Source of the DNA: Acetobacter oryzifermentans
GTDB lineage: Bacteria; Pseudomonadota; Alphaproteobacteria; Acetobacterales; Acetobacteraceae
Assembly (NCBI RefSeq): GCF_001628715.1
Contig: NZ_CP011120.1
Location: 248,001 to 312,000, forward strand
DNA: 64,000 bases
Reading direction: 5' to 3'
Every line of letters starts with the position of its first letter. Within the stretch, counting starts at the first letter, position 1. Of the stretch, positions 8,761 through 19,023 are shown piece by piece. The notes under the pieces were generated by a model. It saw only the letters and a list, made by a program, of their open reading frames with translations. It was not told the DNA's origin and did not search any database. Both the position numbers and the translations under genes were made by a program.

Positions 8761-9504
8761 GTGCTAGGTTCTCTCGGTGCGCAGGATTTCCGTTTTCATC
8801 TACCCCCGTTAAACGAAACTGCCTTTCTGCTCGATTTTGATGGTACTCTGGTGGATATTGCTCCCACGCCAGAATCTGTTGTGGTGCCAAATGGGCTTCT
8901 TGATAGCCTGCGCCGCCTGCGTGAAGCATGCGGAGATGCCTTGGCCGTTGTTTCTGGCCGCCCCATTGATCAGATAGATCATTTTCTGGGTGATGTGCCT
9001 TTTGCTGTTGCAGGTGAACACGGGGTAGCTATTCGGCATCGGCCCGGTGGCCCGATTGAACGTGCAGCATTGCCTACCCTGCCGCCTGAATGGCTGGCTC
9101 AAGCGCGGGATTTGCTGGCAACATTGCCCGGCACGCGGTTAGAGCACAAAGAAGGCGGCTTTGTTCTGCATTACCGTGCCGCACCGGAAGCAGCAGAAAC
9201 GTTGCGCCAGGCAGCTAGTGAATGGGTTAAGCACTCTAAAGGCACATTCTTGCTTTTGCCGGCAAAAATGGCGTGGGAAATTCGCCCAGCCGGAATTGAT
9301 AAAGGCTATGCTGTCTCTCTGTTAATGGAAAGTCCTCCCTTTACGGGCAAAAAGCCTGTGTTTGTAGGGGATGATGTAACGGATGAAGATGCTATAGCTG
9401 CTGTACGCAGAATGGGGGGCGTTGGGTTGCGTATTCCATCTGATTTTCCAACCCCTTCTATTTTTCGGGCTTGGCTGGCCTCTCTTACTGGCGGGAGCCG
9501 GTAA
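8761..9504 (+). CDS. otsB: Trehalose-6-phosphate phosphatase OtsB
   Basis: The 247-residue HAD phosphatase removes phosphate from trehalose 6-phosphate. Motif I is DFDGTLVDIAPTP (about residues 24-36), motif II lies in VVSGRPIDQID, and the C-terminal motif is VGDDVTDEDA. It starts with GTG at 8761. The HAD nucleophile lies at the usual distance from this start. It is followed after three bases by otsA, so substrate synthesis and dephosphorylation are co-expressed. Trehalose acts as an osmo- and acid-stress protectant in acetic acid bacteria. Confidence 0.95.
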   Translation: MLGSLGAQDFRFHLPPLNETAFLLDFDGTLVDIAPTPESVVVPNGLLDSLRRLREACGDALAVVSGRPIDQIDHFLGDVPFAVAGEHGVAIRHRPGGPIERAALPTLPPEWLAQARDLLATLPGTRLEHKEGGFVLHYRAAPEAAETLRQAASEWVKHSKGTFLLLPAKMAWEIRPAGIDKGYAVSLLMESPPFTGKKPVFVGDDVTDEDAIAAVRRMGGVGLRIPSDFPTPSIFRAWLASLTGGSR

Positions 9505-9507
9505 GGG

Positions 9508-10854
9508 ATGGGGCGTCTTGTTATTGTTTCCAATCGCGTTCCGGCTGTGCGTGAGCGTGCCCAACCTGCTGGTGGCTTGGCTGTTGCTCTGCGTGATGCT
9601 GTACAAGGGCAGGAGTGCCTGTGGTTTGGATGGTCTGGGCAACAAATTTCAGATGATGAAGGGGAGGATCGGCGCGTAAGCATAGACACGGTAGATAACG
9701 TGACTTACGCCACTGTAGATCTGACCAAATCAGAATATAATGGGTTTTACGAAGGGTATTCCAACGGAATTCTGTGGCCGCTTTGCCATTACCGCGCAGG
9801 GCTGATGAGTTATAGTCGGCAGGATCGGCACACATATCATGCCGTGAACACCATGTTCGCGCAGAAGCTTGCCCCCCTCTTAAAATCTGATGATTTGATA
9901 TGGGTGCATGATTACCATCTGTTCCCACTTGGGCTTGCGCTGCGGGAACAGGGGATAAAGTGCCGTATCGGGTTTTTCCTGCACATTCCATTTCCACCAT
10001 GGAGCCTCATGCGGGCCTTGCCTGGTGCTGAAAAGCTGATGCGATCTTTACGCGCCTATGATGTGATGGGTGTGCAGACGGAAGATGACGCGCGCAATGT
10101 TAATGAAGGTTTTTCTGTTGTTGGGGTGCCAGCGCAGGCCCGTGTGTTCCCTATTGGAATAGATCCAGAAAGCTTTCAGCAGCAGGCTTCCTCCGGTTTA
10201 GATAACCCGGAAGTGCAGAAGCTTAAAAAAAGCCTGCGGGGCTTGCCGCTGATTATCGGTGTGGACCGTATGGATTATTCCAAGGGGCTACCGGAGCGTT
10301 TTCGGGCGTATGAAGTGTTCTTGCGCAAATATCCGGAATACCGCGGTAAGGTTATTTATCTTCAGATCACCCCGGTTTCTCGCGGTAGTGTGCCAGAATA
10401 CAAGGTGCTGCGCGAAGAGCTGGATGGTGTGGTTGGCCATATTAACGGCACGTATGGAGATTTTGACTGGGTTCCTATCCGTTACCTTACGCACCCTGTC
10501 CCGCGTGAACTGCTGGCCCCATTTTTTCGCCTTTCTCACGCAGCGTTGGTAACACCTCTGCGGGATGGTATGAATCTGGTTGCCAAGGAATATGTGGCAG
10601 CTCAGGATGCGAAAGATCCCGGCGTGCTTATTCTCTCCCGTTTTGCTGGTGCTGCGCCAGAAATGGAAGATGCGCTTTTGGTGAACCCGCATGATGCAGA
10701 TGAAGTGGCAGATGCCTTGCATAAATCACTCAGCATGTCTCTTTCTGAAAGACAACTGCGGTGGAAGCGGCTGAAGCCAGATGTCTGGCGCGTTACGGCT
10801 GGCAGTTGGGCGCGTTCCTTTATTACGGCTTTGGCAGAGGTGCGGTCTGAATGA
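9508..10854 (+). CDS. otsA: Trehalose-6-phosphate synthase OtsA
   Basis: The 448-residue GT20 enzyme joins UDP-glucose and glucose 6-phosphate. Family signatures include the N-terminal RLVIVSNRVPAV, QPAGGLAVAL, WVHDYHLFPLGLALRE, HIPFPPW, VDRMDYSKGLPERF and the C-terminal LVTPLRDGMNLVAKEYVAAQ. It is translated directly after otsB and overlaps the dsbB start by four bases (ATGA), giving a three-gene operon. Length and motifs are normal for the family. Confidence 0.97.
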   Translation: MGRLVIVSNRVPAVRERAQPAGGLAVALRDAVQGQECLWFGWSGQQISDDEGEDRRVSIDTVDNVTYATVDLTKSEYNGFYEGYSNGILWPLCHYRAGLMSYSRQDRHTYHAVNTMFAQKLAPLLKSDDLIWVHDYHLFPLGLALREQGIKCRIGFFLHIPFPPWSLMRALPGAEKLMRSLRAYDVMGVQTEDDARNVNEGFSVVGVPAQARVFPIGIDPESFQQQASSGLDNPEVQKLKKSLRGLPLIIGVDRMDYSKGLPERFRAYEVFLRKYPEYRGKVIYLQITPVSRGSVPEYKVLREELDGVVGHINGTYGDFDWVPIRYLTHPVPRELLAPFFRLSHAALVTPLRDGMNLVAKEYVAAQDAKDPGVLILSRFAGAAPEMEDALLVNPHDADEVADALHKSLSMSLSERQLRWKRLKPDVWRVTAGSWARSFITALAEVRSE

Positions 10855-11366
10855 GGGGGAGCCACGCATCTCGGCCGCTGGCGCTATTTTTGGCAGGTGC
10901 GGCGTTATTGGCGCTGGGGGTGGTGTGGTACACCCAACATGTTTTGCAAATTATGCCGTGCGAACTGTGCCTGTGGGAACGCTGGCCATGGCGTTTGCTA
11001 TTAGGCACAGCCATTGTGGCCGCTGTGTTGCCCGATAAGGTAGCACGACACCTTTTGTGGTTGACGGTGCCTTTTATGGTGGCGGATATCGGCCTTTCTA
11101 TTTGCCATGTAGGGGTGGAGTGGCAATGGTGGCCAAGCCCGCTGCCTGCGTGCCACGCGCCTCATATATATGGGCGCACTATGGCGGAGAGGCTGGCTTC
11201 TATGCCACTGCTGCCTTCCAAACCCTGTGATGCAGCCACGTATCTGGTGCCGGGTGTTCCTGTTTCCATGGCGGCAATGGGCGGCCTGTACGCAGCTATT
11301 GTGTTATGGGTGTTTGTGGTTTGGCGTAAAAAGCTGGAACGTGTGACGCGCCGTATTTTCCATTAA
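10851..11366 (+). CDS. dsbB: DsbB-family disulfide bond formation protein
   Basis: The 171-residue inner-membrane protein re-oxidises DsbA with quinones. Four hydrophobic segments are visible (about residues 9-28, 43-60, 68-86 and 140-160). The first periplasmic loop carries the CxxC pair in PCELCLWERWPW, and the second loop has the other cysteine pair in LPACHA and SKPCDA. It overlaps otsA by four bases. It has no obvious functional link to trehalose synthesis, so the overlap probably reflects compact packing. Confidence 0.92.
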   Translation: MRGSHASRPLALFLAGAALLALGVVWYTQHVLQIMPCELCLWERWPWRLLLGTAIVAAVLPDKVARHLLWLTVPFMVADIGLSICHVGVEWQWWPSPLPACHAPHIYGRTMAERLASMPLLPSKPCDAATYLVPGVPVSMAAMGGLYAAIVLWVFVVWRKKLERVTRRIFH

Positions 11367-11434
11367 ATATTATATTTTAAGTGTTAGGTTTTTATTGTTG
11401 AAGGCGTGATAACTTCGTTGCCGTATTGTAGCGG

Positions 11435-11462
11435 TTGAAGCACCGCGTATAAATCTTATACT
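11435..11462 (+). promoter_or_regulatory. Putative sigma-70 promoter of the giant glycosyltransferase
   Basis: A TTGAAG hexamer (11435-11440) is separated by 16 bases from TATACT (11457-11462). This matches four of six -35 and five of six -10 consensus positions. The expected transcript start would lie about 25 bases before the chosen ATG at 11494. The call rests on the match alone. Confidence 0.5.
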
Positions 11463-11493
11463 GTGTGCCTGAATGCAATGTCAGGATATCTCT

Positions 11494-14430
11494 ATGTCTT
11501 TAAGTGGCAATATTAAAACAATCGATTGGAGCGTATTTGACGCAACATGGTACGCAGCAAAATATGGAGATGTTCTGAAATTTCTAGGCCTTGAAGGTGC
11601 AGAAGTATTAGAGGAATTTTATAGGGAAAAAGGGCCAGCATTACGTCATTCACCCAACCCGTATTTTGATGAGGATTGGTATCTGCGGCGTTATCCTGCG
11701 GTTGCTGAAGCTGTGGGGAAAGGTGAATGGAGATCCGGGTTTGATCATTATTGCCAAACAGGATTTTCTTCTCACAATCCTCATTGGCTTTTTGATCGTG
11801 AATTTTATTTCAAGCAGCACCCAACTCTTCAGCCTGCAACGTTGGAAGAAGCAGGGTTTCGGAATCTCTATGATCATTACCTGAATGTGGGTGACGAACA
11901 GTTTTTAACGGGATCATGGTTTTTTAACGCAACAGCATATCTTAAAAGTGGCCATGCACGTATTGAAGGTTTGGGTGCATTTGCACAATGTGTGCGTAAC
12001 CTGAGGCCTGAGCAGGGGTATGGTCAGCGTCTGTCTTGGTATTTTGATCCTGAATGGTATCTGGAAACCTATCCGCATGTCCGGAAGGAACTGGCTTCAG
12101 GGCGCTGGCTCTCTGCCTTGCACCATTATCTGTCTAATTCCACCCCAACAGATTACAACCCGAATGCCTATTTCTCTGAAGAGTTTTATGGCAGCGTGAA
12201 TCATGATGTAAGCGGTGCGGTTGAAAGCGGAAACTTCCGTAATTTTTATGAACATTTTCTGCGCTATGGTGTGCATGAACTCCGCAAACCAAGCGCCAAT
12301 ATTGATCTTGAATCCTACTACCGTAATGCCGTTGTGCAAAAGGAAGTTACGCGTGGTGATTTTCCAGATGCGTTCGCACATTATATTGCCCACGGCGGCA
12401 GGCTAGAAGATGATATGGAAGGGCTGAAGGAAAGTGAGGCCCTTTCCAAAAAGCTCTATCATGAAATGTGCCGCATTCGGTTGCCTGTTCTTTTGAATCA
12501 GACTTTGGATTTTACATACGATGCACCAGATTTAAGCGTTATTATTGTAGCACATAATCTGTTCGCCATGACCATGAGCGCGTTGGCTTCGCTACGTGCT
12601 AATTATAATGGCCAAATGCAGGTTATTGTGGTGGATTCCGGCTCTACAGATGGTGTGCGGCATATTGAACGTTATGTGCGCGGTCTGGATGTTGTGCGTT
12701 TTCCCGGTAATGTTGGCTTTTTGCTGGGCTGCAATGCGGCATTGGAAAAAGTGCGTGGCCCATTCACACTTTATCTGAACAACGATACAGAGCTGATGCC
12801 AGAAGCCATTGGCAATGCCTTGGCTCGGTTACGGCATGAAATAAAAATAGGGGCGGTTGGTGGCAAACTTGTACGCACCAATGGCTTGTTGCAGGAAGCA
12901 GGTAGTATTGTCTGGCGCGATGGATCGGTGTGCGGCTATCTGCGTGATCAGCGCCCTGATGTTCCAGAAGCTAATTTTGTAAGATCTGTAGATTATTGCG
13001 CCGGTGCATTCTTGATGATACGCACGCCCCTGCTGCGCCAGTTGGGGGGCTTTGATATAGATTATGCTCCTGCGTATTTTGAAGAAACAGATCTGTGCTT
13101 GCGTATTCATGAAGCCGGGTTTGATGTGGTGTATGATCCCTCGGTGGTTGTAATACATTACGAGTATGGCACATCTAGTTTTATGAGTGGCGCATCCATG
13201 ATAGCGCGTAATCAGGATGTGTTCCGCCGTAAGCATACGGCATATTTGCGCCAGAAAAGCCTGAACAACCCCAGAATGCTGACAACAGCACGTTTCAGCA
13301 AGCAGGGTCAGAAGCGCGTTTTATTTATTGAAGACAGATTGCCCTATCGGTTTTTGGGATCAGGCTTTACGCGTTCAAACGATATTGTGCGCAGCATGAT
13401 TGCTGCTGGATGCCAAGTAACGGTGTACCCGGTATTTAGACCAACAGAATCTCAGGAAGATATCTGCATGGCTTTTCCGGATCGGGCAGAGGTGATTTGG
13501 GATCGAGAATTACCAGAACTAGAAGATTTTATTAAATCCCGCGCTGGGTATTATGATGCCATCTGGATTGCGCGCACGCATAATGCAGATCGCCTGGCTC
13601 CTGTGCTTATGGATTGTGCTGATGCCCTAACGGGTGCAATGGTGATTACGGATACCGAGGCTGTATCCGCGCCGCGTGAATATCGTAAAATGGAATTGCG
13701 CGGGCAAACACCAGAAAAAACAGTGGATGAGCTTTTGAAGCATGAATTCAGGCATTTGTTCATGTCTGAAAAAATTATTGCAGTGAACAGTAAGGATTCC
13801 AAAATACTTAATGCTCACGGTTTTTCTAATGTTTATGTTCTAGGCCATTTGCAAAACGCTTTAACGTGGTCTCCCGGATGGGAAGATCGCCGGGATATTC
13901 TTTTTCTGGGGGCCATGCATGATCAGGATTCACCAAATGTAGATTCCTTGGCGTGGTTTAGCAAAGAAGTGTTGCCATTACTGGATGGCCGTTTGCCAGA
14001 AGACGTTAAATTTACAGTCTGTGGCTATGTAAACCCGCGTGTTGATCTTACATCACTTATAAACAACCCGCGTATTGTGGTAACGGGGCGGGTAGAGGAT
14101 GTAACACCTGTTTATAATAGCCACCGGGTATTTGTGGCGCCAACCCGGTATGCGGCGGGTATTCCCTACAAACTGCATGAAGCCGCAGCACATGGTATTC
14201 CTGTTGTTGCAACGGATATTTTGTGTGAACAGGTTGGATGGGTGCCTGGTGAAGATATGCTGTGCGCCAGTGTATCGGACGCGCAGGGGTTTGCGGATGC
14301 TATTGTCCGGCTGTATGAAGACAAGCGGTTGTGGGACAATGTGCATGCGCATGAACTCAAGCGTATTTCTACAGAAAACACGCAAGAGAATTATGTAAAA
14401 AAGATAAAGGATATTTTAGAAATTTCCTAA
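11494..14430 (+). CDS. Giant modular glycosyltransferase: seven aromatic repeats, GT2 and GT4-like domains
   Basis: The 978-residue protein has three parts. Residues of about 15-320 hold seven tandem units of 38-46 residues that share an FDxxWYLxxYP-type start and an HYxxxG-type end, for example FDEDWYLRRYPAV and FDPEWYLETYPHV. Residues of about 346-560 form a GT2 domain: LSVIIVAHN, VDSGSTDG, a DxD-type LYLNNDTEL and YFEETDLCLRIHEAGF, resembling rhamnosyltransferases. Residues of about 605-978 resemble a GT-B (GT4) domain with GIPYKLHEAAAHGIPVVATD near 888-907. There is no signal peptide. I chose ATG 11494 because AGGA sits seven bases before it. An ATG at 11473 is in frame. It probably builds a surface polysaccharide. 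The acceptor is unknown. Confidence 0.85.
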   Translation: MSLSGNIKTIDWSVFDATWYAAKYGDVLKFLGLEGAEVLEEFYREKGPALRHSPNPYFDEDWYLRRYPAVAEAVGKGEWRSGFDHYCQTGFSSHNPHWLFDREFYFKQHPTLQPATLEEAGFRNLYDHYLNVGDEQFLTGSWFFNATAYLKSGHARIEGLGAFAQCVRNLRPEQGYGQRLSWYFDPEWYLETYPHVRKELASGRWLSALHHYLSNSTPTDYNPNAYFSEEFYGSVNHDVSGAVESGNFRNFYEHFLRYGVHELRKPSANIDLESYYRNAVVQKEVTRGDFPDAFAHYIAHGGRLEDDMEGLKESEALSKKLYHEMCRIRLPVLLNQTLDFTYDAPDLSVIIVAHNLFAMTMSALASLRANYNGQMQVIVVDSGSTDGVRHIERYVRGLDVVRFPGNVGFLLGCNAALEKVRGPFTLYLNNDTELMPEAIGNALARLRHEIKIGAVGGKLVRTNGLLQEAGSIVWRDGSVCGYLRDQRPDVPEANFVRSVDYCAGAFLMIRTPLLRQLGGFDIDYAPAYFEETDLCLRIHEAGFDVVYDPSVVVIHYEYGTSSFMSGASMIARNQDVFRRKHTAYLRQKSLNNPRMLTTARFSKQGQKRVLFIEDRLPYRFLGSGFTRSNDIVRSMIAAGCQVTVYPVFRPTESQEDICMAFPDRAEVIWDRELPELEDFIKSRAGYYDAIWIARTHNADRLAPVLMDCADALTGAMVITDTEAVSAPREYRKMELRGQTPEKTVDELLKHEFRHLFMSEKIIAVNSKDSKILNAHGFSNVYVLGHLQNALTWSPGWEDRRDILFLGAMHDQDSPNVDSLAWFSKEVLPLLDGRLPEDVKFTVCGYVNPRVDLTSLINNPRIVVTGRVEDVTPVYNSHRVFVAPTRYAAGIPYKLHEAAAHGIPVVATDILCEQVGWVPGEDMLCASVSDAQGFADAIVRLYEDKRLWDNVHAHELKRISTENTQENYVKKIKDILEIS

Positions 14431-14445
14431 AATAATCCCAGCACG

Positions 14446-14907
14446 TCAGATGAGGTAAGTGGGATCTTCCATTTTCAAAATCTGACGTGCCAGACTGTGC
14501 AGCCGTGCGCTGGCTCGTACCCCTAGTGTGCTGATTTCCTGATAGGAAAACCAACGGGCCTCCAAGGCATCATCACCAGCTTGTACGGGGTTATGGGTGT
14601 GTTCTTGTTCCTCACACCTTACGGCAAGAATGATGTAGTGGAACTCTAGCTTTCCATGAGCATCATAATGCAAGCTATCAAATGCATCTATTACAGAAGT
14701 TGCTTTTGCTGGTAAGGATGTTTCTTCCAAAAGCTCGCGTTCTGCGGCATAAAAAATAGTTTCTCCCGGTTCAATCCGCCCGCCGGGAAAACCCCATAGT
14801 CCGGCATCTGGTGCTTTAGCGCGGCGGACAAGCAGAAAATTATTCTGCCTTCGCACAATAGCAAGAACACCGGAACGCGGAAGGCAGGAATGGCATGATG
14901 TTTTCAT
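14446..14907 (-). CDS. NUDIX hydrolase
   Basis: A 153-residue NUDIX protein with the box GGRIEPGETIFYAAERELLEETSL, which is canonical except that the usual glycine near the end (EExG) is serine. NUDIX enzymes cleave nucleoside diphosphate-linked compounds. The substrate here is not predictable. I use the ATG at 14907. A TTG at 14943 would add 12 residues with poor ribosome-binding context. It converges with the giant glycosyltransferase, with only 15 bases between the stops. Confidence 0.85.
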   Translation of the reverse strand: MKTSCHSCLPRSGVLAIVRRQNNFLLVRRAKAPDAGLWGFPGGRIEPGETIFYAAERELLEETSLPAKATSVIDAFDSLHYDAHGKLEFHYIILAVRCEEQEHTHNPVQAGDDALEARWFSYQEISTLGVRASARLHSLARQILKMEDPTYLI

Positions 14908-15077
14908 GATCAGGAAGTGTAGAAGGTCATGAATGCTGGTCAACCCTTATCTGCGTAAAAGGGGTTGGGCTGTTTTTTCTCTTTGCCCAAATGCAGAAAA
15001 TGCGTGTTAAATACAGCCATAACCGTGCGGAATGTTGTGCACGGAAAATATAAATTAGCTATCAAGGAGCACATCTT

Positions 15078-16061
15078 ATGTCGGCAGATACAATTGCCAT
15101 TCCGGGTATAGCCAAACCAGCCTCCCGCATTGCGCTTGGCACGTGGGCTATTGGTGGTTCCATGTGGGGTGGCGCAGATGATGCAAACGCCAGCAAGACG
15201 ATAGATGAAGCTCTGGAGCTTGGTATCAACATGATTGATACAGCACCAGTCTATGGATTTGGGCATTCTGAAGAAGTTATTGGCAAGGCTTTGGAAGGTC
15301 GGCGTGGCCGTGTTATTCTGGCTACCAAGGTGGGGCTGAACTGGCATGATGGAAAGGTTTTCCGGGATAGTCGGTCTGCACGGATTGAAGAGGAAGTTGA
15401 AAAATCTTTAAGCCGCCTGCGCACAGATTATATTGATCTGTATCAGATTCATTGGCCAGATACATGCACTCCGTTTGAAGAAACAGCCCGTGCTCTGGAA
15501 AATCTGGTGAAAAGTGGCAAGGTTCAAGCCTTGGGGCTGAGCAATTTCTCACCCGCGCAGATGGATGAATTCCGGAAGTTTGCACCTGTTTCTGCTGTGC
15601 AGCCGCCATACAACCTGTTTGAGCGCGAAATAGAGCGTGATGTGCTGCCATATGCAGAAAAAAACAATCTGGTGGTGCTGGCTTATGGCCCTCTGTGCCG
15701 TGGTTTGCTTTCGGGCCGCATGACGGCAGACCGGAAGTTTGAAGGGGATGATCTGCGTAAAACAGATCCCAAGTTCCAGCAGCCACGTTTTGGCCAGTAT
15801 TTGCAGGCGGTGGAAGACCTTAAAGCCATTGCCAATAAGCATGGCAAAAGCATGCTGGCACTGGCTATTCGCTGGGTGTTGGATCGCGGCCCAACTATTG
15901 CGCTGTGGGGTGCACGTAAGCCAGAGCAGATTGCAGGTGTGGATGATGCTTTTGGCTGGAAGCTGGATGCAGAAGACATGCAGGCTATTGATGCAATTCT
16001 TGCCAAGGATATTAAAGACCCGGTAGGCCCGGAGTTTATGGCTCCGCCTTTGCGGGCTTAA
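15078..16061 (+). CDS. Aldo/keto reductase
   Basis: A 327-residue NADPH-dependent oxidoreductase of the AKR superfamily. The catalytic tetrad is visible: the aspartate and tyrosine in MIDTAPVYGFGHSEE, the lysine in LATKVGLNW and the histidine in YQIHWPDTCTPF. The NADP-binding GLSNFSPAQM and the C-terminal LAIRWVLDRGPTIALWGARKPEQI are also present. It starts at ATG 15078 behind a strong AAGGAG. The gene stands alone, and the natural substrate is unknown. A perfect 11-bp inverted repeat (16070-16096, loop CTTAT) follows the stop but lacks a T-tract. Confidence 0.93.
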   Translation: MSADTIAIPGIAKPASRIALGTWAIGGSMWGGADDANASKTIDEALELGINMIDTAPVYGFGHSEEVIGKALEGRRGRVILATKVGLNWHDGKVFRDSRSARIEEEVEKSLSRLRTDYIDLYQIHWPDTCTPFEETARALENLVKSGKVQALGLSNFSPAQMDEFRKFAPVSAVQPPYNLFEREIERDVLPYAEKNNLVVLAYGPLCRGLLSGRMTADRKFEGDDLRKTDPKFQQPRFGQYLQAVEDLKAIANKHGKSMLALAIRWVLDRGPTIALWGARKPEQIAGVDDAFGWKLDAEDMQAIDAILAKDIKDPVGPEFMAPPLRA

Positions 16062-16166
16062 TCTGGCGGAACAGGGCTGGCTTATCCAGCCCTGTTCTAC
16101 CCGCAAGGCTGGCGGTGGCCCATACGCATTGACTCAGATGTGGCTTTTTTCGCACTCTGTTAAGTT

Positions 16167-16619
16167 ATGAAAGAGCCGCACCCTCCTTATCAGGCCGAGC
16201 CTGAGCAGGCGACAGTCTGTATGTTTCCGCTTCAGCAGGTATTGGGGCGGGCAGAGGCTGCGGAATATTTGGGTATTCCTGCCCGAAGGCTCAGATTTTT
16301 GGAAATGCTCGGGGGTGGGCCCAAATCTGTTTCTCAGCGCGCAGGGGCCATTCAGTTTCGTAAGGAAGATCTGGATAACTACAGCGCCCAGCAGTTTAGC
16401 CGTGCCGGGTTAGGGGCAGATGCGCTTTCTCGCTATCGGAGCATGCGTGCACTGGCTGATTATAAAGGGCTTGATCCGTTTATGGATATGGCCAGCCGGG
16501 ATGAGCTTTCTCAGGCGTGTACCTATATCGGCGGGCGTGTTGGCATCGGGCTGGGGCTGGTGGTGATTGTGCTTTCTCATACTCCGCTTTCCCGCATTCT
16601 GTTTCATGTGGTGCGTTAG
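16167..16619 (+). CDS. Predicted membrane-anchored HTH protein
   Basis: I do not recognise a named family. Residues of about 25-75 of this 150-residue protein (VLGRAEAAEYLGIPARRLRF, then IQFRKEDLDNY) look like a MerR/excisionase-type winged helix, where a helix-turn-helix is followed by a beta-hairpin that ends in a basic strand. The C-terminus carries one hydrophobic segment (VGIGLGLVVIVLSHTPLSRI, about residues 124-143) that could anchor it to the membrane. It lies 68 bases before uvrB on the same strand, with no sign of coupling. Confidence 0.7.
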   Translation: MKEPHPPYQAEPEQATVCMFPLQQVLGRAEAAEYLGIPARRLRFLEMLGGGPKSVSQRAGAIQFRKEDLDNYSAQQFSRAGLGADALSRYRSMRALADYKGLDPFMDMASRDELSQACTYIGGRVGIGLGLVVIVLSHTPLSRILFHVVR

Positions 16620-16687
16620 GGCTGTTTTGTAACGGCCTGTGTGTTTCATATCTTGCGCAAGGGGTTGCGGCAGCCCATGTTTGAGCA

Positions 16688-18937
16688 ATGGCTTCCAAAA
16701 CCTCCTCCTCTGCGGCACGTGGCAAAAAGCGCCCTTCATTAAGCGAGCGTGCGGCCAGTCTTCCCCCCGTTCTGTTCGAGCCGGAAAAACAGGCTCCTCG
16801 TCCACGCCTTAAGCGTATGGAAGTGGTGTCAGAATACGAACCGGCAGGGGATCAGCCGCAGGCTATTCGTGAACTTGTGGCCGGGGTAGAAGCTGGAGAG
16901 CGCGATCAGGTTCTGCTAGGGGTTACGGGTTCGGGTAAAACCTTTTCCATGGCCAAGATTATTGAGGCCACGCAAAAACCCACACTTATTCTTGCGCCCA
17001 ACAAAACATTAGCTGCCCAGCTTTATGGAGAAATGAAGCAGTTTTTCCCCAATAATGCTGTGGAATATTTTGTAAGTTATTACGATTACTATCAGCCAGA
17101 AGCCTATGTGCCGCGTTCTGATACGTATATTGAAAAAGACAGCCAGATAAACGAACAGATTGACCGTATGCGCCATGCGGCTACGCAGGCGCTGCTGGAG
17201 CGGAACGATGTAATTATCGTGGCTTCTGTTTCCTGCATTTACGGTATTGGGTCTGTAGAAACCTATTCCCGCATGGTGGTGAAGCTGGAGCTGGGCGGAG
17301 AGATAGACCGGGATAAGCTTATAAAAAGCCTTGTTGAATTACAGTACCGTCGGAACGATGCCGCATTTGCACGCGGTACATTCCGGGTGCGTGGTGAAAC
17401 AATAGACATTTTTCCCGTGCAGAATGAAGACAGGGCCTGGCGTGTTTCTCTGTTTGGCGATGAAGTTGACGGGTTGATAGAATTTGACCCGCTAACAGGT
17501 GAAAAAACGGCTGATCTGCAGGAAATTACAATTTACGCAAACAGCCACTACGTTACACCACGTCCGACGTTGAATCAGGCCATTAAGGGCATCAAGCAGG
17601 AACTGCGCGAACAGCTTGATGTGTTTACAAAGGCCGGTAAGTTGCTGGAAGCAGAACGGCTGGACCAACGCACCACTTTTGATCTGGAAATGCTGGAAAC
17701 AACAGGGGTGTGTAAGGGGATCGAAAACTACTCCCGCTATCTTTCTGGTCGCAAACCGGGTGATCCACCACCAACCCTGTTTGAATATCTGCCTGAAGAT
17801 GCGCTGCTGATTGTAGATGAAAGCCACGTAACAGTGCCGCAGATTGGCGGCATGGAACGCGGAGATCATGCGCGCAAATCCGTGCTGGCAGAGTTTGGTT
17901 TTCGGCTTCCTTCCTGCCTGGATAACCGGCCTTTGAATTTTGCGGAATGGGACAAGTTTCGCCCACAAAGCCTTTTTGTAAGTGCCACACCCGGCCCATG
18001 GGAAATGGAACGCACCGGTGGCGTGTTTGCTGAACAGGTTATTCGCCCAACCGGGTTGGTGGACCCCATTACAATTATTCGGCCTGTAGAACATCAGGTG
18101 GATGATCTGTTGGCAGAATGTCGTACCACTATTGCCACAGGTGGCCGTGTGTTGGTGACAACACTTACTAAACGCATGGCGGAAGACTTAACCGATTACA
18201 TGAATGAAGCTGGTATTCGGGTAAGGTATCTGCATTCCGATGTAGATACACTGGAACGGATAGAAATTATCCGAGACCTGCGCATGGGAGCATTTGATGT
18301 TCTCATAGGCATTAACTTGCTGCGAGAAGGTTTGGATATTCCAGAGTGTGCGCTGGTAGCTATTCTGGATGCAGATAAGGAAGGGTTCTTGCGTTCCCGC
18401 ACATCTCTTATCCAGACTATTGGCCGTGCGGCCCGAAATGTAGAGGGCCGGGTTTTGCTGTATGCAGATAAAATGACGGATTCTCTGACATACGCAGTAG
18501 AGGAAACAGCCCGCAGGCGCGAAAAACAGATGGCGTGGAATACAGAGCACGGCATTACGCCACAAAGTGTGCGCAAGCATATTAGTGATATTGTGTCTTC
18601 TGTGTTCGAACAGGATTACGTTACCATTGCGCCGGATGAAGATACGGGCGTGGCAGAGTTTGTGGGGCAGGATCTAGGGGCCGCTATTGCCGGGTTGGAA
18701 AAGCGTATGCGTTCTGCCGCAGCAGAGCTGGAGTTTGAAACTGCGGCACGGTTACGAGATGAAATTCAGCGGTTGGAAGCCTTGCAGCTTGGGCTGGAAC
18801 CGCCTCCGGTAGCGGCCTCAACAGCAGGAAAAGCTCAGACAAGTGGCCGCAAACCTAAAAAAGATAAGGTGCCACGGCCACTGGGGCCGGGCGGGGGGGG
18901 ATATGATCCGGCAGCTAGGCGGAAAAAGCGGAAATAA
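16688..18937 (+). CDS. uvrB: Excinuclease ABC subunit B
   Basis: UvrB is the damage-verifying helicase of nucleotide excision repair, loaded by UvrA and cut by UvrC. The 749-residue protein has the Walker A motif [12 protein letters not shown], the damage-probing beta-hairpin [20 protein letters not shown], the DESHVT Walker B motif, helicase motifs ([18 protein letters not shown]) and the C-terminal UVR helices ([20 protein letters not shown]). An extra N-terminal stretch of about 45 Ser/Arg/Pro-rich residues and a basic tail make it longer than the E. coli protein (673). No LexA-type box was seen before it. Confidence 0.97.
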   Translation: MASKTSSSAARGKKRPSLSERAASLPPVLFEPEKQAPRPRLKRMEVVSEYEPAGDQPQAIRELVAGVEAGERDQVLLGVTGSGKTFSMAKIIEATQKPTLILAPNKTLAAQLYGEMKQFFPNNAVEYFVSYYDYYQPEAYVPRSDTYIEKDSQINEQIDRMRHAATQALLERNDVIIVASVSCIYGIGSVETYSRMVVKLELGGEIDRDKLIKSLVELQYRRNDAAFARGTFRVRGETIDIFPVQNEDRAWRVSLFGDEVDGLIEFDPLTGEKTADLQEITIYANSHYVTPRPTLNQAIKGIKQELREQLDVFTKAGKLLEAERLDQRTTFDLEMLETTGVCKGIENYSRYLSGRKPGDPPPTLFEYLPEDALLIVDESHVTVPQIGGMERGDHARKSVLAEFGFRLPSCLDNRPLNFAEWDKFRPQSLFVSATPGPWEMERTGGVFAEQVIRPTGLVDPITIIRPVEHQVDDLLAECRTTIATGGRVLVTTLTKRMAEDLTDYMNEAGIRVRYLHSDVDTLERIEIIRDLRMGAFDVLIGINLLREGLDIPECALVAILDADKEGFLRSRTSLIQTIGRAARNVEGRVLLYADKMTDSLTYAVEETARRREKQMAWNTEHGITPQSVRKHISDIVSSVFEQDYVTIAPDEDTGVAEFVGQDLGAAIAGLEKRMRSAAAELEFETAARLRDEIQRLEALQLGLEPPPVAASTAGKAQTSGRKPKKDKVPRPLGPGGGGYDPAARRKKRK

Positions 18938-19023
18938 CACCCATATTGCGACAGGCCTTGTTTCTGCCGCTTAACCCTTCTACCGTCCGCATAGCAAACC
19001 CTTATTTGTGCGGACATTACGGC

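Noticed and set aside
16070..16096. Intrinsic terminator after the aldo/keto reductase
   Set aside because: The 11-bp hairpin is perfect but no T-tract follows, so it is mentioned only with the gene.
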